Assembly: GCA_934718135.1 (NCBI GenBank)
Contig: CAKUZW010000007.1
Location: forward strand, 37,941-101,940
DNA: 64,000 bases
Direction of reading: 5' to 3'
From: an uncultured Candidatus Melainabacteria bacterium
Lineage (GTDB): Bacteria; Cyanobacteriota; Vampirovibrionia; Gastranaerophilales; Gastranaerophilaceae
Positions 51,834-61,796 of this stretch are shown one piece after another. The notes beneath the pieces are model-generated. The model searched no databases. It was not told where the DNA came from and was given only the letters and a program-made list of their open reading frames with translations. The translations under genes were made by a program, and so were the position numbers. The stretch's first letter is position 1. Each line of letters opens with the position of its first letter.

Positions 51834-51863
51834 AAGGCTCAGAACTTAATAGTTCTGAGCCTT
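51834..51863 (+). terminator. Intrinsic terminator after the apt operon
   Basis: AAGGCTCAGAAC-TTAATA-GTTCTGAGCCTT, a perfect 12-bp stem followed by a T-rich run; may act in both directions. Confidence 0.88.
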
Positions 51864-51892
51864 CTTCTATTTTCTTTGTTATTATTAAAAAA

Positions 51893-52666
51893 TTATTTCA
51901 AATAGAAACTTGCATTTACATTTGAATAAATTTTAATAGTTCCTGCTTCAATATTTGCAGGTGTGGCAGCTTCAGCTCCAACAGCATCCATAGATGCAGA
52001 TTTAGCCATCATTAGAGAATTTCTATATATCGGGAATCTGTTTGTATTATTCAAAGAACAAGATGTGTCGATATTTTTAATCCCAACGACAGACGAACCT
52101 GCGGCTGCAGCTACAATATCAGCTCTTTTTTTAGCTTGTTTTGTTGCATTTGATAAAAGTTCTGTACATTGAGCATCTTTTTCTGACAATGAAAAATTCA
52201 AGCTATCAACATCAGTAGCCCCAAGAGATAGTGATTTGTCAATAATTGTTGAAATTTTATCAATTGATTTTGTGTGAACAATTACATTATTTGAAACTTC
52301 GTATTTATCAAGAATTCTTTTGTTGTTATTGTAGATATATCTTGGTGAAGCCGAATAATTTGAAGTTTTTACATAATCACCATTGCTTGTTGTTATAACA
52401 CTTTTTAGGTATGCATAAACTTTTTCAGAAATTTCTTTATTTTTTCTAACAGCTTCTTGCATAGATTTTTTATCATCTGTTTTAACGGCAATTGAAACTT
52501 CAACAGTATCAGGTGACACTTCTTTTTCTGCTGTGTAAGAAACAGATACATAGCCTTTGTTGTTTGCAGAATTGTCAACACCATTTATTGCTCCTGCCGG
52601 CATAGTCAAACACGGGGTTGATAATAGCATAGCACTAAGCAAAGTAGCTGAAATAAATTTTTTCAT
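51893..52666 (-). CDS. Periplasmic SIMPL-domain (DUF541) protein
   Basis: 257 residues with a signal peptide (MKKFISATLLSAMLLSTPCLT). The SIMPL family pattern is clear: GYVSVSYTAEKEVSPDTVEV, ASPRYIYNNNKRILDKYEVS, LGATDVDSLNFSLSEKDAQC, NATKQAKKRADIVAAAAG and the C-terminal PANIEAGTIKIYSNVNASFY. Related proteins (YggE) are linked to oxidative stress, but mechanism is unknown. AGGAGG-like sequence lies before the ATG. Upstream is a small membrane protein gene. Confidence 0.85.
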   Translation of the reverse strand: MKKFISATLLSAMLLSTPCLTMPAGAINGVDNSANNKGYVSVSYTAEKEVSPDTVEVSIAVKTDDKKSMQEAVRKNKEISEKVYAYLKSVITTSNGDYVKTSNYSASPRYIYNNNKRILDKYEVSNNVIVHTKSIDKISTIIDKSLSLGATDVDSLNFSLSEKDAQCTELLSNATKQAKKRADIVAAAAGSSVVGIKNIDTSCSLNNTNRFPIYRNSLMMAKSASMDAVGAEAATPANIEAGTIKIYSNVNASFYLK

Positions 52667-52684
52667 AATACCTCCATAAAAATA

Positions 52685-53149
52685 CTACTTAATATTTGAA
52701 AGATGCTCTTCGTCCTTATGTTCTTCTTTAATTTCAGTGATTGAAGCTGAAATATGTGATAAGTTTTTATCCGATGGCATTGTCGGATTATTTGTTTTTT
52801 CAAATATATCGGACTTATTAATCATTTTATTAACTCTTCTTATTTGAGACTGAATTCTTGCTTGTTTTATAATCATATCCAATTCACTATCAGATAGTCC
52901 TTTAGTTTCTTTAAAGGAAATCGGCATTTCATTTTTTGTAAGGATTAAATATGTAATTGCAACAATTCCCCACAACAAAACGCCTTGCAAGATATTCAAA
53001 ACAGGAAACATATATAGATTAACTAAATATTTGTTCCATAAATGCATTGCAACCATTCCCGGAAATACGACAAAGCCCGCAAACAGGCATACTCCGATAA
53101 ATACTGCTGTAATTAAACCTCTGATACCATCTATTTGAACAATTTTCAT
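52685..53149 (-). CDS. Small membrane protein of unknown function
   Basis: 154 residues; two transmembrane segments (residues 10-35 and 48-68), then a charged cytoplasmic or periplasmic tail with a helical region (ELDMIIKQARIQSQIRRVNK) and an acidic end (EIKEEHKDEEHL). No family recognised. It lies 18 bases after ligA and 18 before the SIMPL gene, so the three probably share a transcript. Confidence 0.6.
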   Translation of the reverse strand: MKIVQIDGIRGLITAVFIGVCLFAGFVVFPGMVAMHLWNKYLVNLYMFPVLNILQGVLLWGIVAITYLILTKNEMPISFKETKGLSDSELDMIIKQARIQSQIRRVNKMINKSDIFEKTNNPTMPSDKNLSHISASITEIKEEHKDEEHLSNIK

Positions 53150-53167
53150 ATTATCTACAAATCCTTT

Positions 53168-55225
<2,058 letters not shown>

Positions 55226-56062
55226 CTACATTATCATCAAAAGTTCACGAATAACTTTAGTTGCAACAGCAGTTGAAACCCCGCTAGAGTCGTAATCCGG
55301 AGCAAGTTCAACAACATCAGCCCCAACGATATTGAATTCTTTTAGATAATTGAACCAACCTACAAGTTCATTAAATGTCATCCCGCCAACTTCCGGAGTG
55401 CCCGTGCCCGGCATGATTGAAGTATCAAGGCAATCTAAATCAACAGTTACAAAGATATTTTTTGTTCTTAGAGAGTCTAAATCGGAATAATATTTGCACA
55501 GAGTCTTATGCTTTGCCATAAAATCCCATTCTTCTTTCATTCCTGAACGGATACCGATTTGTTTGATATTTTCGGGTTTAACAAATTTTGAAATATGGCG
55601 AATAACTGCACTATGAGACATTTCTTCTCCCAAATACTCTTCTCTTAAATCTGTATGAGCATCAAAATGAACAACTGCTAAATCATCATAGAATTTAGAT
55701 ACTGCTTTAACTTCCGGCAATGTTACCAAATGTTCGCCACCGATACCAAAAACTTTTTTATTGTCTTTATAAATATCTTCAACATTTTGTTCAATTTGTT
55801 CTAATGTTTTATAAGTATTACCAAGAGGAAATTCTAAATCTCCTGCATCGTGGAAATTTACATCTGCCAAATCTTTATCGAAAAATGGAGAATACTCTTC
55901 TAATCCCCAACTTGCAAGACGAATTTGTTCTGGAGCAAATCTTGACCCCGGTCTATAAGAAACAGTTCCGTCAAACGGAAGTCCCAACATTACAATATTC
56001 GATGACTCGTAATCAGGATTTTGTCCCATCCATGTTCTATCTAAAAAAGGTCCTCTTAGCAT
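55226..56062 (-). CDS. speB: Agmatinase-family ureohydrolase
   Basis: 278 residues. The Mn-binding signatures GIGGEHLVTL, VVHFDAHTDLREEY and TVDLDCLDTSIMPGTGTPEVGG are all intact. Agmatine to putrescine and urea is the most probable reaction for this length and motif set; formiminoglutamase or another guanidino-substrate hydrolase remains possible. It lies 12 bases upstream of ligA. Confidence 0.85.
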   Translation of the reverse strand: MLRGPFLDRTWMGQNPDYESSNIVMLGLPFDGTVSYRPGSRFAPEQIRLASWGLEEYSPFFDKDLADVNFHDAGDLEFPLGNTYKTLEQIEQNVEDIYKDNKKVFGIGGEHLVTLPEVKAVSKFYDDLAVVHFDAHTDLREEYLGEEMSHSAVIRHISKFVKPENIKQIGIRSGMKEEWDFMAKHKTLCKYYSDLDSLRTKNIFVTVDLDCLDTSIMPGTGTPEVGGMTFNELVGWFNYLKEFNIVGADVVELAPDYDSSGVSTAVATKVIRELLMIM

Positions 56063-56127
56063 CTTTTTCTCCTTAAAAATATATCCCTATAATTATAATT
56101 TTACTATAAAAAACTCCGGTTGAAAAT

Positions 56128-56469
56128 CTAAATATTTTTTAAATGCTCAATTTTCAATTCCGGCTTTAACGTAATTCCAATCGCATCAATTTGGTATTTT
56201 TTTATTTTGTTTTCCTGCAAATAAGACAAAACTCCGGTTTTGATATTATGATATTTTGTTTTTGTAATCGCTTCTAACGGAGTGCCAAAAGAATTCGTTT
56301 TTCTTGTTTTAACTTCGACAAATACAACCGTATTTTTGAATTTTGCGATAATATCAATTTCGCAAAGTTTTGAGAAATGCTTATTTCTTTCTAAAATTTG
56401 ATATCCGTTTTTAAGAAGATATTCACATGCCAAATCTTCGCCCATATTTCCAAAATCACGATTATTCAT
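56128..56469 (-). CDS. YraN/UPF0102-family endonuclease-like protein
   Basis: 113 residues; a PD-(D/E)xK-type fold: GNMGEDLACEYLLKNGYQIL, CEIDIIAKFKNTVVFVEVKT (D...ExK). The family is often near rnhB or ligase-like genes, and its biological role remains unclear. ATG 56469 (MNNRDFGNMGED) with AAGGA six bases before it is chosen over an in-frame start at 56502. Confidence 0.88.
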   Translation of the reverse strand: MNNRDFGNMGEDLACEYLLKNGYQILERNKHFSKLCEIDIIAKFKNTVVFVEVKTRKTNSFGTPLEAITKTKYHNIKTGVLSYLQENKIKKYQIDAIGITLKPELKIEHLKNI

Positions 56470-56526
56470 ATTTGTCCTTAAATTTTTCTTTTGTGAAAAC
56501 ATAATAAAACAAAAGAATAAAATTAA

Positions 56527-56736
56527 CTATTTATCTTTAACAAATTCAATATGATAACCAATAGTTTCTAATAACTCACAAGTTTCGTTGAGAGTTATAG
56601 ATTTTCTTAAAAGCTTGCCTGACAGAGTATTTATAGTGTATTTTTTGCCGGTTTTAGCTGTCATAAGCTCTGCCATTTTGGTCAAAGTTACAGCTTCCTT
56701 ACCCATTATATATTTTAGTTCGTTTCTGATGTCCAT
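56527..56736 (-). CDS. Small helical DNA-binding-like protein
   Basis: 69 residues: MDIRNELKYIMGKEAVTLTK then LMTAKTGKKYTINTLSGKL and NETCELLETIGYHIEFVKDK. The arrangement of four short helices and the C-terminal GYxIEF ending resemble small XRE-like proteins seen in many Firmicutes and phages, but a canonical HTH is not obvious. Possible regulator. Followed 25 bases later by the YraN gene. Confidence 0.5.
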   Translation of the reverse strand: MDIRNELKYIMGKEAVTLTKMAELMTAKTGKKYTINTLSGKLLRKSITLNETCELLETIGYHIEFVKDK

Positions 56737-56849
56737 TTTGCAATTATATAAAATTTGACAATCTTTATAAATATCAATATAATATTCATGATTTATTGAG
56801 AATTTTCTTATATAGTCATGAATATTATTAATTAATAAGGAATATAAGT

Positions 56850-56915
56850 ATGAAGAAATTTTTAAGGAAAAAGGAACAAGGAAATAAGTTCGTTACATTT
56901 TTTATGTCATTCTGA
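56850..56915 (+). pseudogene. Severed 5' leader of the pilin-like gene downstream
   Basis: AAGGAA then ATG 56850 begins MKKFLRKKEQGNKFVTFFMS and stops at 56913-56915, within repeat element D. The opening ATGAAGAAATTTTTAAGG nearly equals the start of the pilin-like gene at 33101 (ATGAAGAAATTTTTTAAGG), and both are followed at once by a repeat terminus. It is therefore probably the original start of the gene whose helix is encoded from 57850. Confidence 0.6.
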
Positions 56916-57711
56916 AAACTTAGAAAATTTTTTGCGAAGAATGAGTATAAAATTTTCAAGTTATTTAGAATCTATCAATGTTGATTAAATAACAAATCAA
57001 ATGGATAGACCCTGAATCAAGTTCAGGGTGACGTGACCCTAATCCAATTTAGTAGTAACAAATAAGAAAGGAAAGATTATGAAAAATAAAAATCATGTCA
57101 TTACGAGAACGAACCGAGCAGAGTGCGGAGCTGTCTGCCAAAAAGATAGGCTGTCCGCAGGACATATTTGGCAGACACGGAGTCACGTTTATGGCGAGGT
57201 GAAGTGTCAGGCAAAAATACGAAGTGACGTAGTAATCCCTAACAAATTAGGCAATGGTGAAACTTGTCAGGGATTGCGACACTGGAGACTACTATCCAAT
57301 TTGAAAAATAACTTCTCAAGACCCGCTCGCAATGACATGGGGCGTCATCCTGAGGGCACGCGAGCAGAGGATGTAAGGCGTGAGCCGTATCCGTTTAATG
57401 CGAGCGTGAAGTGCCCGAAGGATCTACAAACACAAAATCATGTCATTACGAGGAAAAATATTGAACAAGAAATGCAAAAGTCTACACAAAGTGACGTAGT
57501 AATCCCTAACAAATTAGACAATGGTGAGACTTGTCAGGGATTGTTACGTCGCTTTGTGCACAAAATTACCAATAATAACGAAATTTCTCCTCACAATGAC
57601 ATGGTTAATAAAAACCGTAATAAACTTATCAACTTGTCCCCTTGTAGAATTATTGACTTAAAAAGCGTAACGAACCTATTCCCTTATTTCCCTATTTCCT
57701 TCTCCCTTAAT
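56868..57711. repeat. Composite repeat element D, inside a prepilin leader region
   Basis: About 844 bp. Left terminus 56868-56900 (AAAAAGGAACAAGGAAATAA, then GTTCGTTAC); right terminus 57665-57711 (GCGTAACGAACCTATTCCC ... TTCCTTCTCCCTTA) is its reverse complement. Inside, in order: the CAGAATGAC/ATTGATAGATTCTGAAT unit (56909-56985), TCAAATGGATAGACCC + AGGGTGAC (56995-57033), a GGCAGACAG unit (57096-57210), AGTGACGTAGTAATCCCTAA twice (57222 and 57491), a CGCAATGACATG unit (57328-57339), and the 85-bp CGTCATCCTGAGG...GAAGGATCTAC module (57343-57424). A further palindromic unit with CCGCAGTCCGGAATGAC lies just beyond at 57720-57836. Confidence 0.82.
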
Positions 57712-58488
57712 AAAAAGTTAAGGAGATTCCGGATCCTCTCTTGGATTATTGGCGGGTCGGCTGGCTCAACGCAGCCCTCCCCAGGACGAGCTACACTATC
57801 GTTTCGCTCTTGCCAAAATCCGCAGTCCGGAATGACATTTATTAAACAAGCTGCATTTACTTTAGCTGAGGTATTAATCACCCTTGGCATAATTGGAGTA
57901 GTTGCGGCGATTACAATTCCGGGGCTTATGACAAAATATCACAGAAGTGTTGTTGAGAAAAAGCTTATAAAATTTGAATCTATTATGAATCAGGCGATTA
58001 GAATGTCTATTGCTGAAAATGATGATTTGGTATTTTCTCCGCCTGAAAATGTTTCGGAAAGAACTCCTTATATGAAAGAATGGCTACAGGAAAATTTACT
58101 CAAATTTATGAAAGCAGAATATGATGGAGAAGTTATTAATAATAGATATTATAAAATAAGTTTCATTGACGGTACGGGGGTAGTTGTTTATCCTGCTAAT
58201 AGAGATACTAGAATTCATTTCTTTTTCTGTTTAGAGGCTAAAGATGCAACTTGCAAACAGGAAAGCTATGACGGTAGAAATACTTTTGTATTTGTTTATG
58301 ACCAAAAAACAAAGGCTGTTTTACCTTATGGGTATGAAGTTAATGATGTGAACAAATTAAAAAATAACACGGCTTCAACTGCTGTCGGATGTTACACTAC
58401 TGCATACCCAACTCATAGGCATTATTGTGCACAACTTATTAAGCAAAACGGTTGGAAAATTCCTGCGGATTATCCTTGGATTAAGTAG
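57079..58488 (+). CDS. Type IV pilin-like protein, repeat-derived leader
   Basis: Open frame of 469 residues from ATG 57079 (AAAGGAAAG before it). The first about 255 residues are translated repeat (for example SDVVIPNKLGNGETCQGLRH) and are not family protein. The genuine part begins at ATG 57832: MTFIKQAAFTLAEVLITLG, the pilin helix with Glu at +5, and a C-terminal domain with paired cysteines (FFCLEAKDATC; GCYTTAYPTHRHYC). The mature protein is about 210 residues. Starting at 57832 would give a normal leader but lacks a good ribosome site; I cannot decide which start is used. Ala precedes the Phe at the cleavage site. Paralogous in layout to the gene at 33101. Confidence 0.65.
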   Translation: MKNKNHVITRTNRAECGAVCQKDRLSAGHIWQTRSHVYGEVKCQAKIRSDVVIPNKLGNGETCQGLRHWRLLSNLKNNFSRPARNDMGRHPEGTRAEDVRREPYPFNASVKCPKDLQTQNHVITRKNIEQEMQKSTQSDVVIPNKLDNGETCQGLLRRFVHKITNNNEISPHNDMVNKNRNKLINLSPCRIIDLKSVTNLFPYFPISFSLNKKLRRFRILSWIIGGSAGSTQPSPGRATLSFRSCQNPQSGMTFIKQAAFTLAEVLITLGIIGVVAAITIPGLMTKYHRSVVEKKLIKFESIMNQAIRMSIAENDDLVFSPPENVSERTPYMKEWLQENLLKFMKAEYDGEVINNRYYKISFIDGTGVVVYPANRDTRIHFFFCLEAKDATCKQESYDGRNTFVFVYDQKTKAVLPYGYEVNDVNKLKNNTASTAVGCYTTAYPTHRHYCAQLIKQNGWKIPADYPWIK

Positions 58489-58495
58489 TTTTTGT

Positions 58496-59500
58496 TTACA
58501 AAATGCACGCTAAAACCATCAGAATAAGTGTCCCTATTTGGAATGCTGTTGCCATATTTTGACCAAATTTGTTGCTGTCATATCTTTGTGCAGATTTTTG
58601 GGCGTTGATGGCACTTGAGATACGCTCAATTCGTGTTGAATCACTATCGTTTGCAAAATTTGTTCCAAATACGCTAGATTCAATTCTGGAAAGTCTTTGA
58701 GATGTTGGTTCATTTTCGTATTTAGTTTTGTATAAAACTTTTTCGATTTTTGATAAACTCATTGTTTTGTCAGGTTTAAACACATTAGGGCTGGAGGAAA
58801 AAAAATTGCTGTCGTCCCCAAAATTGTCCCCAAAATCGTCTTGAGAATAACTCATTGTTCTATTTCTTCTATTGTAGGCGTCATAGTCAAAATTAGGTGT
58901 TCCATATTGATTTAAGTGGTAATTTTTTGACATTGGGTCAATCGGATCTTCTAAAAATACATTGTCTTGTTTTGCCATTTTGTTGTCCATAAAGGTTTGT
59001 GGGCGAATTTCAGCTTTTAGACGCTCTACACGGGTTGATAAGTCGTCTTTTTCGAATGTTTTGCCTAGCTTTTTTGTTTCAAGATTAGATAAACGAGTTT
59101 TTATGTTTTGGTTTTTAAATTCTTTATTAAAAACTTGTTTTTCAAGTTCATTTATTATCGGATAGTCAATTTTTGCAGATTCAGCTTCTTCTTTGGCTGA
59201 TAACATTGAGTCTTCAGCATCAGCAAATGTATCTTCTTTCGGTTCAATTTCTTGTCCCATAAGGTCTGCTGATAAATCTTTTTTTAATTTGGCAATACGT
59301 GTTTGATTTTGAGCAGTCGAGGTTTTACCATAAACTTTTTCTTCTATTCGATTAAGTCTTGATGTTTCGGATTCATTATTATAAGTAAATCCGAAAAGTG
59401 AAGTTTCAATTTTATCAATAACAGTCGCTGTTGGGGCTGCTAAAACATTTTGAGTAGAAAAAATTGCAAATATCCCTAAGAAAATAATTATTTTTTTCAT
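58496..59500 (-). CDS. Secreted repeat protein with FG...RL.RIE units
   Basis: 334 residues with a signal peptide (MKKIIIFLGIFAIFSTQNVLA) and a C-terminal hydrophobic end (AFQIGTLILMVLACIL). Between are at least four copies of a unit of about 35 residues: IETSLFGFTYNNESETSRLN, LEKQVFNKEFKNQNIKTRL, IEKVLYKTKYENEPTSQRL, IESSVFGTNFANDSDSTRI, each followed by x-R-I/L-E. Similar units occur in exported cyanobacterial proteins of unknown role. AAGGAG lies before the ATG. Its stop is seven bases from that of the convergent pilin-like gene. Confidence 0.65.
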   Translation of the reverse strand: MKKIIIFLGIFAIFSTQNVLAAPTATVIDKIETSLFGFTYNNESETSRLNRIEEKVYGKTSTAQNQTRIAKLKKDLSADLMGQEIEPKEDTFADAEDSMLSAKEEAESAKIDYPIINELEKQVFNKEFKNQNIKTRLSNLETKKLGKTFEKDDLSTRVERLKAEIRPQTFMDNKMAKQDNVFLEDPIDPMSKNYHLNQYGTPNFDYDAYNRRNRTMSYSQDDFGDNFGDDSNFFSSSPNVFKPDKTMSLSKIEKVLYKTKYENEPTSQRLSRIESSVFGTNFANDSDSTRIERISSAINAQKSAQRYDSNKFGQNMATAFQIGTLILMVLACIL

Positions 59501-59640
59501 AATAAAAACTCCTTAGAGTTAGAATAAGGTTTTTAAAATGTTAAACCAATTCAACAAATAAGGAGTTTTATAATTTTGAAATTTTGATATTTTTATCTAG
59601 GATTAAAGTCTAATTTTTATAAAAATCTAGGACTTTTATC

Positions 59641-60852
59641 TTAGTTTTGTTTACCGGTTTTCAATTCTTTTAGAGCTTGAAGTTCTTTTTGATATGGAGA
59701 AATTGAAGTTACTTTTTCAATTACGCTTGGCAATTTTTCAATTACATAATCAATTTCTTTTTCTGTTGTAAATCTGCTCAAACTCCAACGAATACTACCA
59801 TGAATTGCAGTAAATGGTACATTCATTGCTCTTAAAACGTGACTTGGTTCAAGGGATCCGGATGTGCAAGCAGAACCGGATGAAGCACAAATACCTAAAT
59901 CAGACAGGTGAAGAAGAATAAGTTCGCCTTCAATATATTCAAATCCGATATTTGTAGTGTTTGGAACTCTGTTTGTAACACTTGTGTTAAGTCTTGCGTT
60001 GAAGATTTTGTTGATAATATTAGATTCCAATTTATCTCTCAATCTTTTAACTTCAGTCATTTCATATTGCAAACTGTCTTGAGCTAGTTCTGCTGCTTTT
60101 GCGATACCTACAATGTATGGCACATTTTCAGTTCCGGCTCTTTTCCCTCTTTCTTGGTGTCCGCCAATAATGAGTGGTGTTATCATTGTTTTAGAATTTA
60201 CATACAAAACACCAACTCCTTTAGGTGCGTGGAATTTGTGACCGGAAATACCAAGTAAATCAATTCCGTTTGCTTGAACGTCAATTGGAATTTTACCTGC
60301 TACTTGAACCGCATCAACGTATAATTTTGTGTCTTTATTTTTTGATTTTATAATTTCAGAAATTCTTCCGATAGGGTTGATAACACCGGTTTCATTGTTA
60401 GCCCACATTGTTGCAACAAGTGCTGTATCTTCATCTACTGCAGCTTCAAGTGCTTCCAAATCCAACTCTCCATTTGAATTAACTGGGATATAATCAACTC
60501 TATAGCCTTGTTTTTCCAACATTTTAAATACATTCAAAACACAAGGGTGTTCAACTGTTGTTGTAATTATATGTTTTTTGTTTTTGTTGTAATTTAAAAC
60601 TCCACGAATACCTGTATTTGCACTTTCGGAGCCGCAAGATGTGAATATAATTTCTTTTTCATCTTTTGCATTAATAAAATCTTTAATTACCCCTCTAGCT
60701 TCTTTAATTGCACGAGAAGAAGGTTTTGCAAAATCATACATGCTTGAAGGGTTTGCATATTCTTCTTTAAAATATGGAAGCATTGCTTCCAAAACACGTT
60801 CATCAACTTTTGTTGTGGCGTTGTTATCTAAATATATGTATTTTCTATCCAT
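59641..60852 (-). CDS. nifS: Cysteine desulfurase (NifS/IscS)
   Basis: 403 residues. Pyridoxal-phosphate enzyme that takes sulfur from cysteine for Fe-S assembly. PLP lysine Lys206 in GISGHKFHAPKGVG, the N-terminal YLDNNATTKVDERVLEAMLP, ETGVINPIG, and active-site Cys329 in SSGSACTSGSLEPSHVLRAM, which fits group I desulfurases. It starts one base after the nifU stop, so nifU-nifS form an operon. Downstream, an A+T-rich hairpin (AAAGTC...GACTTT, 59605-59636) may be a weak terminator. Confidence 0.95.
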   Translation of the reverse strand: MDRKYIYLDNNATTKVDERVLEAMLPYFKEEYANPSSMYDFAKPSSRAIKEARGVIKDFINAKDEKEIIFTSCGSESANTGIRGVLNYNKNKKHIITTTVEHPCVLNVFKMLEKQGYRVDYIPVNSNGELDLEALEAAVDEDTALVATMWANNETGVINPIGRISEIIKSKNKDTKLYVDAVQVAGKIPIDVQANGIDLLGISGHKFHAPKGVGVLYVNSKTMITPLIIGGHQERGKRAGTENVPYIVGIAKAAELAQDSLQYEMTEVKRLRDKLESNIINKIFNARLNTSVTNRVPNTTNIGFEYIEGELILLHLSDLGICASSGSACTSGSLEPSHVLRAMNVPFTAIHGSIRWSLSRFTTEKEIDYVIEKLPSVIEKVTSISPYQKELQALKELKTGKQN

Positions 60853-60853
60853 T

Positions 60854-61705
60854 TTAATTTACCTCAACAACTGTAATGTCATTACCTAAAGAGTTTTTAA
60901 GTGTTTGCTCTACAAAATTTGTCAATGTCATCATTGAATTTTTGCATCCTGAACATTTTCCTCTAAGTTTAACAAAAATTGTTCTATTTTTGATATCAAT
61001 CAATTCAATATCTCCACCGTCTTTTTGTAATTCCGGTGAAATTTGGGTTTCTATTACATTATTAACTTTTAAAATCCATTGAGTTGGAGTAAGTTTTTGA
61101 GTTTCTTCTTTTTCTTTTTTGTAATATGTATCAATTATATCTTGAATTGCACTCTTACATTTTCCGCAAGCTCCGCCTGCTTTTGTGTAATTTGTAACTT
61201 CTTCAACTGTTTTTAGTCCGTTTTGTTTAATTGCATCCCAAATTACATTTTCAGTAACTTGGAAACAGGTACAAATCATTTTTTCTTTTTTGTTGTTAGG
61301 AGCACTTTTACCTAACAAATCGTCAAGATCAACATAACCTTCAGCTTTGTAGTTTTTAAGTGCATCTTCTAATGCTTCGTAACCCATAACAGAGCAGTGC
61401 ATTTTCTCAGGTGGTAAACCGCCTAGAGCATCTGCGATGTCTTTATTGGTAATTTTTCTAACTTCATCAATTGTCTTACCGATAATCATTTCTGTTAGCA
61501 TACTAGAACTTGCAACTGCTGAACCGCAGCCAAAAGTTTGAAATTTTGCATCTGTTACAACATTGTCTTTTATTTTTAAATATATTTTTAATTGGTCTCC
61601 ACAAGTTAAAGATCCTGCAACTCCAATAGCGTCAGCATCATCAATTGTTCCAACATTTCTTGGATTTCTATAGTGATCCATAACTTTTTCTGTATAATCC
61701 CACAT
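60854..61705 (-). CDS. nifU: Fe-S cluster scaffold NifU (three-domain)
   Basis: 283 residues with all three NifU domains: IscU-like with cluster cysteines Cys35 (SLTCGDQ), Cys60 (TFGCGSA) and Cys104 (MHCSVMGYEAL); a BFD-type [2Fe-2S] domain (CTCFQVTENVIWDAI, GGACGKCKSAI); and the C-terminal NifU domain with KCSGCKNSMMTL. It assembles clusters with NifS and passes them to apo-proteins. Full three-domain NifU with NifS often serves as the general Fe-S system in anaerobes without nitrogenase; no nif structural genes are visible here. Confidence 0.95.
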   Translation of the reverse strand: MWDYTEKVMDHYRNPRNVGTIDDADAIGVAGSLTCGDQLKIYLKIKDNVVTDAKFQTFGCGSAVASSSMLTEMIIGKTIDEVRKITNKDIADALGGLPPEKMHCSVMGYEALEDALKNYKAEGYVDLDDLLGKSAPNNKKEKMICTCFQVTENVIWDAIKQNGLKTVEEVTNYTKAGGACGKCKSAIQDIIDTYYKKEKEETQKLTPTQWILKVNNVIETQISPELQKDGGDIELIDIKNRTIFVKLRGKCSGCKNSMMTLTNFVEQTLKNSLGNDITVVEVN

Positions 61706-61796
61706 ATTAATTTCCCTTTCTTTATCTGTATATTTATAACAATATTCTATCGCAAAAATAAAATTAGAAAGGGGGTGTTAAGGATTTTTTAATATT

